DNA of 64,000 nt from Effrenium voratum. Its lineage: Eukaryota; Sar; Dinophyceae; Suessiales; Symbiodiniaceae. The stretch spans positions 1 through 64,000 of the forward strand of contig CAUJNA010001503.1 in NCBI GenBank assembly GCA_963377175.1. Reading direction: 5' to 3'. Under the pieces are notes generated by a model that had not been told where the DNA came from, ran no database searches, and saw only the letters and a program-made list of their open reading frames with translations. Of the stretch, positions 12,233 through 21,378 are shown in pieces (positions within the stretch are counted from its first letter, which is position 1; every line of letters starts with the position of its first letter). The position numbers and the translations under genes were made by a program.

Positions 12233-13145
12233 CTATCGGCCGCAATCCTCGTGACTCAGCCTACCGGCTATCGTCACGTCTCCTCCGGTCACGTCCGCCC
12301 CGCGCACGGTCCCTATCACGATCCCTCTCGGATCTCCTGCGATCATCTCGCCTTCGATCTCGCTCCCGATCGAGCGATTCATCATCACGACGATCACGAG
12401 CATCGTCCCTCCTCCGGTCTCGATCATCCTCGCGCCGTGGACGGTATCTGCGCCTTCTCGACTCTCTGGAATCCCTGGTGTCCACGGTCCTAACGGACCT
12501 CCGAGAAGGAGTACGGGAAACATCCGATTCCCTACGCCTCCTCCCAGAGCGACGATCTGGTTGAGAGCCTCCAGTGCCGACGCGTCCTCACCATTTCTGA
12601 TGAAATCCCTGACCTGCTTGTTCAGCACTCTGTTGGTGGAGATCGACAAGAAAGCGTCCACCACCGAACTCTCAGGCAGCACCAGGAAGTGACCCTCCAC
12701 CGGGCTCGCCGCAGCCCGCTCAGCAGACTGCAGCCGGATCTCCCCGCCTACAGGCTTCTTTGCCATCGCCTTGGAGGCCGTCAAAGGCGCTACCGCATCC
12801 TTTGCCGAAGATCTGCCAAGCGCGGAGTGAAGATCATCCCCGCTAGCCTCTCTCGCTGCCGCACCTGGTCTGCTGTCGACGTCGCCAGGCCTCGTGGATG
12901 CCTCCCGCTTCGTCGACTCCTTCGCAGCCTCGTCGGGATCCCAACGGGACTTCCTTTCTCTCTTCTGCCCTTCGGCCGACCCGCGGCTACCGCCGGGAGC
13001 GTCACCTCCGCCTGTCTTCTCCTTCTTGACCTCAACCTTCGGTTCGGCCTGCTTCGTCTCCTTAGCCACAGCTTTTGGAGCCGGAGCACTCTTCGCCTCA
13101 GATGCTGAAGCAGCCTTCCCTTTCGGCTCGGCCTTGGAACCGGGG
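12233..13145 (-). CDS. Retrotransposon 3' module: Lys/Ala-rich protein with Arg-Asp/Ser tail
   Basis: This is the most downstream coding segment of the element. From about 13,145 to 12,575 one frame encodes a Lys/Glu/Ala-rich region (KQAEPKVEVKKEKTGGGDAP, SRWDPDEAAKESTKREAS) and a more ordered part (FLVLPESSVVDAFLSISTNR). Near 12,570 the protein-like signal moves to another frame and becomes strongly Arg/Asp/Ser-rich down to a stop near 12,261, like the RS/RD tails of RNA-binding proteins. It is probably the C-terminal part of the polyprotein encoded upstream. Frame changes near 13,146 and 12,570 mean decay, recoding or sequence error. An RNA-binding tail is inference from composition. Confidence 0.5.
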
Positions 13146-13787
13146 TCACTTTAGCCTTGCACTCGGCCTGGCCCCTTCAACCACCATCTCGGCCCAGGAC
13201 TTCTTCGGCTGAGCTGCTGCTGTATCAACCTCCATCGGAGCAGGTCCAGCATCATCCTTCGCCTTTGGGGCAGATGGGCTACCGCCCTTACCAGATCCTT
13301 TACCTGGCACTTCACCTGATTTTGGTGGTGGGCCGGAAGGACTACCGCCCTTACCGCCCTTTTCCCCTTTCTTCCCTTTTCCTTTTCCGCCCTTGGGGAC
13401 CGGCTCCTGCTTGGGACCAGGACCCGGCGCAGCATGATGCACCGATTGGAGTCCCTCGATGTCCACGTTCAATGGTTCGGGTTGACGACCGTCAAGAACC
13501 GTCCTCACCCTTTCGTCACTAACGTAGACGAACGGGTCACGGAAGGGTGCGGGAGGCTCCGACTGTCCGGCGCTGATCGCCTTCTGCACCTTGGCTATCG
13601 CCTCCTTCAACCTCTTCTTCTCATCGTACCCTGTCTCCGATACCATGTACTTCCTGAGCTGCGAATCAACGCATGACTCTCCAGGATGTCCACGTCCTTT
13701 CGATGGGTCGGGTACAATGGGGTCAGATGACCAGCCGCAGAACCAATCACGTATGCCATCGGAATATAGAAGACAAGTACGTGTCAT
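13146..13787 (-). CDS. Retrotransposon 3' module: unrecognised segment
   Basis: This 213-codon open segment is in the sense orientation. The first part (RTCLLYSDGIRDWFCGWSSD) continues the upstream frame after a shift near 13,790. A helical Lys/Glu-rich middle follows (YDEKKRLKEAIAKVQKAISA), then a Gly/Lys/Pro-rich linker of GKGKKGEKGGKG type. A mini-hairpin with a 6-bp stem sits at 13,797-13,812, right at the upstream frame change. No family is recognised. It is likely one domain of a larger product rather than a separate gene. Confidence 0.45.
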   Translation of the reverse strand: MTRTCLLYSDGIRDWFCGWSSDPIVPDPSKGRGHPGESCVDSQLRKYMVSETGYDEKKRLKEAIAKVQKAISAGQSEPPAPFRDPFVYVSDERVRTVLDGRQPEPLNVDIEGLQSVHHAAPGPGPKQEPVPKGGKGKGKKGEKGGKGGSPSGPPPKSGEVPGKGSGKGGSPSAPKAKDDAGPAPMEVDTAAAQPKKSWAEMVVEGARPSARLK

Positions 13788-14110
13788 GACGAGCGAACTT
13801 CCTAACGGAAGTCGTCATACGCCTACCCCACTGAGCAGCGTGTCTTGGGTTGGCCCGGAAGTACTCCGTGACCGACTCAAATCTATCGACTTGGTTGGTC
13901 TTGATCAGGTGCTTCGCCACCCACTTCTCCACAAACGCATCCGAGGCCGAAATCCCGGACACATAGGAGAATTGGAAGAGCACCTTCGCCAGCTCATCCC
14001 ACGCCGCATCGACACCTCCCTTGTCTTCACCAAGATAAGGGGGAAGTCTGATGCCGCTCTGCACCGTCATCCTAGATCGGATGCCATCGAATAGGAAATC
14101 AAATTCCTCT
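13747..14110 (-). CDS. Retrotransposon 3' module: helical unrecognised segment
   Basis: The frame is open further upstream, but only this part looks like protein (QEEFDFLFDGIRSRMTVQSG, DELAKVLFQFSYVSGISASD, FESVTEYFRANPRHAAQWGR). It continues the segment ending near 14,100 after a one-frame shift and is continued by the next downstream segment after another. The composition is that of a folded helical domain. I do not recognise it. Confidence 0.45.
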
Positions 14111-14915
14111 TGATGACTCCGACCACTTCGGAGGGAATCCTCCTGGGCTTGAACTGCCCCATGGTCCTCACCCACTCCGGCACGATGTGGCACGTTTCGA
14201 AGTCCTTTTCCTCCGCGTTGGGGATAAAGTTCGGGTAAAAGACCGGGAGCGCGCACCCGGGACACAAGTGCATCCCATTCGGCATCAATTCTGCGCACCT
14301 CAAGCAGAACGTGGCAGTCACATTCAGCCTGATCTCTTCCCGTGATCGCTTGTGCTCTCCCCTAACGGGGGTGAAGTCACCGTAGTCCCATGCCCGATGG
14401 TACACTATCGTGTAATCATCGTACATATACGCCGCCTTCCAAGCCCCCATGTGGATCTCGGTCCTAACGGCAAGAGTCTTCCTTCTCGTCAAAAACACGG
14501 GTCCAACCAAGGACCAGTGCACCCGAAGATCCACCATTACCACCACGTACCTACCGGAGTAGTTCCGCAGCCTGTCCCTGACATACCACGAAGGCGATAC
14601 CTCGGCATCCGGCGCCATGGCTCCCACAAGTGGGATCAGGCCCTCATCCTGCCTACCATCCCCAATGGTCTCGTACACATCGGGCCTCGTGATCAATATC
14701 TCGATCATGGCCTTTCCATTTCGCCTCACCCTTTGGAGCTGAACCGCCTTCCGAAAGTCCGAGAACTTCATGATGACGTATCCCACCATGGGGAGTTCAT
14801 TCCAATGCATCTCATACATCAGAGATCCGCCAGGTGCATCTTCCTGAGTATACCTGTGCCTAACGGCACTGTAACTCAAGTCGCGTCCGATCCGCGTGTG
14901 CCTAACGGCAACCAA
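14067..14915 (-). CDS. Retrotransposon 3' module: segment with a zinc ribbon
   Basis: An open segment of about 280 codons has well-ordered sequence (MHWNELPMVGYVIMKFSDFR, YSGRYVVVMVDLRVHWSLVG). Near its end is a four-cysteine cluster, CLRCAELMPNGMHLCPGC (C-x2-C-x11-C-x2-C), typical of a structural zinc ribbon. The 5' end overlaps the preceding frame at 14,876-14,915, and two mini-hairpins (about 14,866-14,912) lie exactly in that overlap. Nucleic-acid or protein binding is plausible from the ribbon, but no enzyme family is recognised. Confidence 0.5.
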   Translation of the reverse strand: MVAVRHTRIGRDLSYSAVRHRYTQEDAPGGSLMYEMHWNELPMVGYVIMKFSDFRKAVQLQRVRRNGKAMIEILITRPDVYETIGDGRQDEGLIPLVGAMAPDAEVSPSWYVRDRLRNYSGRYVVVMVDLRVHWSLVGPVFLTRRKTLAVRTEIHMGAWKAAYMYDDYTIVYHRAWDYGDFTPVRGEHKRSREEIRLNVTATFCLRCAELMPNGMHLCPGCALPVFYPNFIPNAEEKDFETCHIVPEWVRTMGQFKPRRIPSEVVGVIKRNLISYSMASDLG

Positions 14916-15499
14916 CCTGGTGCTCTCTTGAGGAGAACGCCATCCCCGTCGTACATGACCATGAGCATCGCCTCCACTTGCCCTATCGGGAAAGCTTTAA
15001 GCGTCGGAATGAAGAACTTCCAAGACATCTCAGCGTTCTCCATGCCCGAAATCTCCTTCAGGAACCAGATGGCCTGGTCACTTTTCACCCAGTTTCCAGC
15101 CTCGCGTCCGGTCTCCTTCAGCACACGTTCCTCGAATAACTCCGAGACTCTCTTTGAATTGATGACCAAACCGTCGAAATCGCACGAGAGCAGTCTCATC
15201 AACTCCTTCGCCGCCTCCCGTCCTGCAACAGTGCCCACGGTCTCCTCGTAGTTCGGGAGGTATTCGCCCAACCTCGTCTTCGAGGGAACCACAATCTGGC
15301 AAGTGACGGCCTCATCAGGGATAACTCCCGTTTCCCTTAACTCTGGATTGATCTCTCGCCTATCGGCAAGATAATCCTCCTTCCCATCCAGTATCACAAG
15401 ATTGTAGGTCATCTTGCTCGCCGCCCCACTAGGCCTGAACTTCCTGCTTTCATCCAACTGGTCAGGAGCAAATGGTCCACTAGGGGCGGCTGCACTCAC
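14876..15499 (-). CDS. Retrotransposon 3' module: unrecognised acidic segment
   Basis: This 207-codon open segment (KMTYNLVILDGKEDYLADRR, AAKELMRLLSCDFDGLVINS, AEMSWKFFIPTLKAFPIGQV) reads like a globular domain. It begins where the 752-codon frame ends at 15,496; the two overlap by four bases around a TGGTGA, so the pair could be read by a frameshift or re-initiation. It passes into the next frame at the two mini-hairpins near 14,870-14,912. No homology is recognised. Confidence 0.45.
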   Translation of the reverse strand: MSAAAPSGPFAPDQLDESRKFRPSGAASKMTYNLVILDGKEDYLADRREINPELRETGVIPDEAVTCQIVVPSKTRLGEYLPNYEETVGTVAGREAAKELMRLLSCDFDGLVINSKRVSELFEERVLKETGREAGNWVKSDQAIWFLKEISGMENAEMSWKFFIPTLKAFPIGQVEAMLMVMYDGDGVLLKRAPGWLPLGTRGSDAT

Positions 15500-17754
15500 C
15501 AGAGGCGCTCCTCGCCCAGAGCAGGGTGCTTCTTGTGAAAGTTCACCATCTGATTCAGCTGCGATAGTGCGTAGGCACGATCCTCCAATGACGCACTCTT
15601 CATCCCAGCCTCAGTCAGAGGAGCCTCAGGCTTGTCATAACTCGCCTTTCCGCCCCATCTCGCCGCGACCAGCTCAGCAGACTTTGCAGGGTCGATCATA
15701 TTTCCCGACCACTCAGGCATGTTGCTCAACCTCCTAGTCAACGCGTCTACCGACGCAGCCAAGTCTTCGTCCGTCACGGTGTAAGGGTCGACCTTCTCCC
15801 TGTCCTCTTGACCCACATCCGGAAGCCTATAATCCCCGCGGATGGCCTCCAGCGCGGCCCTCTCGGCTTCCTCAGCCTCCTTCTGTGTGGCCACTGCCCT
15901 CGGAATCAAGAGCGCTACCTCGGCCGGCAACGACTTCTCCATGTCTATCGGAGTGTTCTTGGGAAGGATCCTTCGATCATCTCCCTCCCCGCTGTACTCA
16001 TAGTCAGGAGCAGTCTTCCGGCATTCCTCGAAGGTAGCCCCTTTGAAGTTGGTAATCTCACTCGGGTCTGTCTTCCCAGCCTCAGTACCCCGAGGCGTGG
16101 GCTCCTTCGTCCCGGTGGAATCCTTCTTGGAGCCTTCCTGACCCACGTCCATGTCGTCCTTCCTCTTCTCCGTCACGGACAGCTTCCCAATGTCAGGAAG
16201 GGTCACATCATCATCCTTTCCTGACCCGGCGCCCCTATCGGGGGCCAGCTCGGTCCTTGGTTGCCCCGAAGAGCTCGCCCCAGGATCCACATCGCCCTCG
16301 TCGTCCACATGTGGTCGCTTTCCCCACACGATCTTCGTCTTCGGCTTCAGCGGGACAGCGACGCCCCCAGCCATGTGGTGCCCAGGCCAAGTGGCTCCTT
16401 CTGGGTCATCTTCGAACCATGACTTCCCGAACGGGAGCCCATCCTCCTTCCTATCGGAAGTAGACCCCGAATGGGACAATGCCGACACATGAGACAGCAT
16501 AATCTCAGCCGCTGATTGCGCCAGCGTGTCGGGCATCTGCTCCCTCGTTGGGACAGTCCGCAACTCCGGAGCAAGGTGACCGGCAATCATGCTGAAAGGC
16601 GCAGTCCCCAACCGCTTGCCCAACACCGCCTCGTTCAGCGCGTTGAAATACTTCTGCAGCTTCTCCAGCATCGCCGTCGCCGCCATCAGCTGGGGATGAA
16701 ACATGGGCATCCGCCACGCGCGCCCAAGGGCGGAATCCACGTGTGATGCGATCGCAGTGATCGTCCCTACCAGCAAGTGCGATGATGCAATCTCCGGTAC
16801 CCAAGTCGGGTCGTCCAAAGGAATGCATTGTCCCGTCTGCGCGTTCAGCAAGGTAGCCCTCACCCCCGGCGCTCGAAGACAATCATACGCCCTGCGGTTC
16901 GGGTCACTAACGACACCACGAACCATGTAATCATCCCGATCGGGCATATCTGCCCAGTCCCCCGGAGGTGCCCGCCCATGATGGTACTTCGCCTGAATGT
17001 CCTGCCTCATCCCTAACGGGATATGGGCAGCCTCGGACGCCACCTTCTTCATGTTCCATTGCTGATCACCCCACGGCGTAGACTTCCGATCTCGAGGATT
17101 GATGTACTCCTGATCGATCCTCCCAGCAGCTCGGGAGGCATCCAATGCCCCGTACATGTAATCGTTATGCACGGCCCTCTCCAATACCGCGTTCCACTCG
17201 CTATCGCGATTCGGGAACACAATGTGGCTAGTCTCGTTCGCCTTCCTCCACTCCTCCGCGGTAACCCGCTCTTGAGTGATTGCCTTGTTCCTGATCACGG
17301 CATAGATGAAGGGCTCACCAGCCTCCCTAGCCAGGATGTGCTGAACGATGAACCTCCTATTCGACCTGCTCTCCGCCGGTCTTGCCGATGTCCGCGAGCC
17401 CCTCGTGGATTGATAGGAACTATGCTCACGAACTTCCGCTGACTTCAGCTCGGGCGCCTCTCCCGGGTGCTCCGGGTACGGCGTGTTCGCATAATTGTGT
17501 ATGCCCCCTCGAGACTCCTGGGTTGAAGCCGCCTTCGGGGTCGCTGCAGTATCCCGCAGGTCCCCGTCGTCGTCCGTGTACTTCGGAGCATAGGAGACTG
17601 GCACACCCGGGCCACGTGCACCCGACGCCTCCTCCTTCTTCTGAGCACCAATAGGTTCTCGAGCCCTGCGTTCCTCCCTAACGGGCGACGCCGCTCGCTT
17701 TGCCGCAGGCGATTCCACCGACGGCTCTGTCGTAGTCGTAGTGGCCTGAGGCAC
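15496..17754 (-). CDS. Retrotransposon 3' module: 752-codon unrecognised frame
   Basis: A long uninterrupted frame. The N-terminal about 130 residues are low-complexity (Thr, Ala, Ser, charged). A structured region follows (RRFIVQHILAREAGEPFIYA, MRQDIQAKYHHGRAPPGDWA, SSHLLVGTITAIASHVDSAL), then an acidic Asp/Glu/Gly-rich linker and a helical end (EDRAYALSQLNQMVNFHKKH). It has no ATG at its 5' end. It overlaps the upstream 1,237-codon frame and takes over at a mini-hairpin (about 17,762-17,775), so it probably continues that product. No catalytic motif is recognised; a structural role is only a guess. Confidence 0.55.
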   Translation of the reverse strand: MPQATTTTTEPSVESPAAKRAASPVREERRAREPIGAQKKEEASGARGPGVPVSYAPKYTDDDGDLRDTAATPKAASTQESRGGIHNYANTPYPEHPGEAPELKSAEVREHSSYQSTRGSRTSARPAESRSNRRFIVQHILAREAGEPFIYAVIRNKAITQERVTAEEWRKANETSHIVFPNRDSEWNAVLERAVHNDYMYGALDASRAAGRIDQEYINPRDRKSTPWGDQQWNMKKVASEAAHIPLGMRQDIQAKYHHGRAPPGDWADMPDRDDYMVRGVVSDPNRRAYDCLRAPGVRATLLNAQTGQCIPLDDPTWVPEIASSHLLVGTITAIASHVDSALGRAWRMPMFHPQLMAATAMLEKLQKYFNALNEAVLGKRLGTAPFSMIAGHLAPELRTVPTREQMPDTLAQSAAEIMLSHVSALSHSGSTSDRKEDGLPFGKSWFEDDPEGATWPGHHMAGGVAVPLKPKTKIVWGKRPHVDDEGDVDPGASSSGQPRTELAPDRGAGSGKDDDVTLPDIGKLSVTEKRKDDMDVGQEGSKKDSTGTKEPTPRGTEAGKTDPSEITNFKGATFEECRKTAPDYEYSGEGDDRRILPKNTPIDMEKSLPAEVALLIPRAVATQKEAEEAERAALEAIRGDYRLPDVGQEDREKVDPYTVTDEDLAASVDALTRRLSNMPEWSGNMIDPAKSAELVAARWGGKASYDKPEAPLTEAGMKSASLEDRAYALSQLNQMVNFHKKHPALGEERLW

Positions 17755-20700
17755 CTCAGCTTCCCTACCGGGAGCTCCTCCTCACCTACCTCGGGAACCT
17801 CGGCTTCCTTCTCCGGCTCCATCTCAACGTCTCCGGTGGACTCCAACACCTCGGCCTCGGTCGGGTCCCCACCATCGTTGAAGGTATCCGTAGGGAGATC
17901 GACCCCTTCCCTATCGGGTAGGAGATCATCGACCTCGGCGGAGCCACCCGTGTTCTCCTCCTCAATCGTCGCTCTAGGCGTTCGAAGATTCGATGACCAT
18001 CGATTCCCAACTTCGGTCGCCGTGACCTGAGGTGAAGAAACCCTCGGACTCCGAGGTGGGTTCGGCGGAGATTTCGGTCTCACCGATGCCAGCATCTCCT
18101 TCGTGACTAACGCCTTAGGAGGTGCTTTCGGGGCAGCGGTCTGACCTCCCGCATGCTGACCTGCGTCAGATGATTGCCCACCAGGGGTAACGCCTACCGG
18201 CGGTCCTCCCAGAGCGGCACCTGTCATGTCGACATCCTCAGACTCAGACATCGATCCGCCATCGCCCATCTTCGAAGAAGTACCCTCCTTCAGAAGCTTG
18301 AGGATGTTGTCCCTGATGTGCAACGTAACAGAACCAGACCATGTAGTCCTAGTCAGGGAGAAAAAGTCCGGGACAGCCGCGAGGTAGGGCGGCACCACAG
18401 CCCATGCTCTTTGGACCGGCCGATTCCTGCCGTAGCTGTCAACTTCACTCCCCCATGACACAGCGTCTGCTGAAACCACTGGGATCAGGTTCGCACGGAG
18501 ATCGCCCATCCTATACTGGATCTCCTTAGTCATGTGAACCCCTTGGTCGCCCTCTCGATCTAACGATCGCCCCGGGCCGCAAACCATCACCTTGACCTTG
18601 TTGTTGAGCGCGATCAGCGACTCCACATCCTTACTCCACACGGTCGCCGCATCACTTCTGGCCCTCCATGCATTCCTCTCCCACCTATACAGGTAGGAGC
18701 CACGGAAACCAAAAACATACAGGTCGTGTTTGGCGGCATCTGCATTGCCGTACTTCTGGATGCAGTCGTCAGCCCGCTTGTCCATCAGCTCGTACGCCTT
18801 GTCAACCATCATCCGAAGGGATGTCTCCTCGTTATCACGAGTGCTGGTCACGTAATGCACCTCGTAGTTCTTGAACGACCGTTGATCTGGGGAACCCCTC
18901 AACCGATCGTTCTTTGCCCTGCACTTGAGGATGTCCTCCGCCAACGTGGCTGGGTCCATCCCTTTCTTGTTCTTCGCGGATGCAGTGTTGAACGTCTGAT
19001 CCAGCAGGTAGAACACAGTCGCATCCGGAGCCGCGGAATCCTCTTTGAACACTGGAGGACCGTACCCGGCCGCCAAGGCCGCAGCGATCCTCACCGCAGC
19101 ACCTGTCCCACTAGCCGCTAAACATCGAAGCAAGATTACCATCTTGTCTTGGTAGCGACTCATCTCGTGCAGAACGATGGATGGATAGATGGGCAGCATC
19201 ACATCCGCTAACACGGCGACTGCCCATGCGTCCCACAGCCTTTCCATTTGTACGGAATCAACCGCCACACGGGAGAATCCTCCCCTCGGCAGCTCCAGAG
19301 TTGGCGGGATGACCTTCCCACTCCTGATCAGGCGCATCACCTTCCTAGCTTGCTCAAAACACTCAAGCTCCTTCGGGAAGAGAGCACCCCGACCAACGGC
19401 CTTTGCCTCGTCCTTGATCTCGGTAAGGTATCCCTTCGTTAGGGTGAGCTCAAACGTTTCACCCCGGATGGCCTCAAACATGTTCGACTTCGGCACGATC
19501 CTGGCGAATAGTGCCCCACCTTCCGCCTCGGCAGCCTGAGGGGTCCCTGGAGCAGCACGCATGTTCTCCTCTTCAACAGATAGACCTATCGGTCCCATGT
19601 AGTTCTCTGGGAAGAACTTGTGCATAGCCCACACGACCGATGGAGCATGCGGATTCCACTCAACGAATGGGTTGTAGTACTGCAGGGTGCTATCGCCCCC
19701 TGAGTTGCACAGCTCCACATATTGTGAATCCGCTGCAGGCTTCTCGAGCTTGATGCAGATTCCGCAGATCCCCAATCTCGCGTTCGGGAACACACGCTGG
19801 GCTCCTCGCTTCACGCCCTTCAGGTAGGGATTGTCGCTGAACAAGTTCTCAGACTCGTCCGGTTGCGTAATGCAAACTGCGACCCTCGCCCACGTGTTCT
19901 GACCGTAGTGCGACAGAGTGCTGTATCCCAGGGCCTCAACCGCCTTCAAAGATGTCCACACCCCTACCCATTCATCACTCGCGGTGGACGCAGTAACCTG
20001 CATACCACCCAGAATGCTCCACAATGAGGATTGCGAAGTTCCATGGATAAGGACCTTTTCAGTGTCCGTCTGGCCCCTGAAATTGATGGCCAAATCGAAG
20101 AATGCCCATCCATCGTCGGGACCAATTTCCACATCAGTGGTACTCGCCGGGTTCTTGGGCGAGATCCTCAACACCTGTCTACGGTCCCAGTCAAAGGCAT
20201 CATGCAGGGACGTGACCACACCTGACATCTGTCCCATCGCGTGCAGGTACCCTCGCATCCCTGGCTTATCAGCCGACGCGAACTTCCTGACCGACGGGAC
20301 CGACGAAAGCCTTCGTCCCGAGGAACATCTAACGATCTCCTCCCTGTTTCTCCCTTCCGTCAGCATCATCGCGTCCACGACCAACTCCGGAGGCGTGAAC
20401 AATGCGTTCGGCCTCTCGCTCATCCAGGCACGGATTGCGTTGAAATGGTGCTCCGCATCACCGAAATCATCTCCACTATACAGAGGGTGATCTCCGAATG
20501 CCGCCTCTGCCTGATCAGCTACCGCCTTTACCAAGGCAGTCTGCGGGTGAACCGTCTTCCACTCCGGCCAGCCCTTCGGGTCTCCAACCCACATTCCTCC
20601 GCATGGTTCAGCTGCCGGCTCCGTACTGCTATCCATAGGTAGCGCACTCTTGCCACTTTCAACGCTTTCCTCAAACACGAACGCGATATGGTAGGGAAGC

Positions 20701-21158
20701 AAGAAAGCAGGGTCCGTCGGAACCGCAGCGCAGAGGATGGCCGCCAAGTGCACGGCGTTCATCTCCGTAACCTCCACTCCCCGGCGCTTCATTTCCGCCA
20801 CTATCGCAGCAGTCCTGACCGCCCGGTACCGGATCAGCTTTTCATGGTCCGTCACCGGCATGTGGGACTTGTCAAGCTTGTCCTTGCTGATGTGGGATAC
20901 TCTGCCAACCAGTTCGTCGAACCTCGCGGCACTGTCATCCTCAATCAGCTGATCAGCCTTCTCCATATCTGGATCAATCGTGGTGAACTTCGGATCCTGT
21001 CCCCTAAACCCCTTAATCGTCCACTCGCGGTACCCCGCAAGCAAACAACTGGCCACAGCCTTAGGCTTCTCCATACCCAGGCCCATCTCCAGGTCCCAGG
21101 ACGGTCGCGGAGGCGTCGCCATGCAGCGCCCCAGGCCCATTCCGCCAGCTGCCGCCAT
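17445..21158 (-). CDS. Retrotransposon 3' module: large unrecognised protein with an ADP-ribosyltransferase-like motif
   Basis: The frame begins at an ATG (21,158), 220 bp downstream of the pol stop, and runs 1,237 codons; the part after about residue 1130 (past 17,765) is low-complexity and probably read in the other frame. Most of it looks globular. Residues 369-412 include VLIHGTSQSSLWSILGGM followed by VGVWTSLKAVEALGYST, which resembles the H-G-T...S-I-L-x-x-G opening of PARP or Tpt1-type ADP-ribosyltransferases. I could not confirm the later catalytic Tyr or Glu. Residues 930-1130 are Pro/Ser/acid-rich. It is unlike Copia gag, pol or a known env. It shares strand, mini-hairpins and LTR boundaries with pol, so it belongs to the element. 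Confidence 0.6.
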   Translation of the reverse strand: MAAAGGMGLGRCMATPPRPSWDLEMGLGMEKPKAVASCLLAGYREWTIKGFRGQDPKFTTIDPDMEKADQLIEDDSAARFDELVGRVSHISKDKLDKSHMPVTDHEKLIRYRAVRTAAIVAEMKRRGVEVTEMNAVHLAAILCAAVPTDPAFLLPYHIAFVFEESVESGKSALPMDSSTEPAAEPCGGMWVGDPKGWPEWKTVHPQTALVKAVADQAEAAFGDHPLYSGDDFGDAEHHFNAIRAWMSERPNALFTPPELVVDAMMLTEGRNREEIVRCSSGRRLSSVPSVRKFASADKPGMRGYLHAMGQMSGVVTSLHDAFDWDRRQVLRISPKNPASTTDVEIGPDDGWAFFDLAINFRGQTDTEKVLIHGTSQSSLWSILGGMQVTASTASDEWVGVWTSLKAVEALGYSTLSHYGQNTWARVAVCITQPDESENLFSDNPYLKGVKRGAQRVFPNARLGICGICIKLEKPAADSQYVELCNSGGDSTLQYYNPFVEWNPHAPSVVWAMHKFFPENYMGPIGLSVEEENMRAAPGTPQAAEAEGGALFARIVPKSNMFEAIRGETFELTLTKGYLTEIKDEAKAVGRGALFPKELECFEQARKVMRLIRSGKVIPPTLELPRGGFSRVAVDSVQMERLWDAWAVAVLADVMLPIYPSIVLHEMSRYQDKMVILLRCLAASGTGAAVRIAAALAAGYGPPVFKEDSAAPDATVFYLLDQTFNTASAKNKKGMDPATLAEDILKCRAKNDRLRGSPDQRSFKNYEVHYVTSTRDNEETSLRMMVDKAYELMDKRADDCIQKYGNADAAKHDLYVFGFRGSYLYRWERNAWRARSDAATVWSKDVESLIALNNKVKVMVCGPGRSLDREGDQGVHMTKEIQYRMGDLRANLIPVVSADAVSWGSEVDSYGRNRPVQRAWAVVPPYLAAVPDFFSLTRTTWSGSVTLHIRDNILKLLKEGTSSKMGDGGSMSESEDVDMTGAALGGPPVGVTPGGQSSDAGQHAGGQTAAPKAPPKALVTKEMLASVRPKSPPNPPRSPRVSSPQVTATEVGNRWSSNLRTPRATIEEENTGGSAEVDDLLPDREGVDLPTDTFNDGGDPTEAEVLESTGDVEMEPEKEAEVPEVGEEELPVGKLRCLRPLRLRQSRRWNRLRQSERRRPLGRNAGLENLLVLRRRRRRRVHVARVCQSPMLRSTRTTTGTCGILQRPRRRLQPRSLEGAYTIMRTRRTRSTRERRPS

Positions 21159-21378
21159 GCGTCAGCAGGTTCAGGCCACCGGCCACGGAACCACCTCTCC
21201 CTAGAACAAGAACCTAGAAGATGAATAATCGACAGAATCCGTCCTTCACAAAGCAGAAGAAAAACCTTAGCGACAGGCATATCTGCCTCATGCTTCTGTT
21301 CTGGTCAGTAAGCGCACTGAGTCGCCTGTGAATGTGGTGCGGTCGCCCGCGGTGTGAGCCAACTTGATCAAGCAAATG

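Noticed and set aside
14352..21224. Plus-strand frames of 100-300 codons inside the retrotransposon
   Set aside because: Shadows of the minus-strand coding sequence, with no protein-like features.
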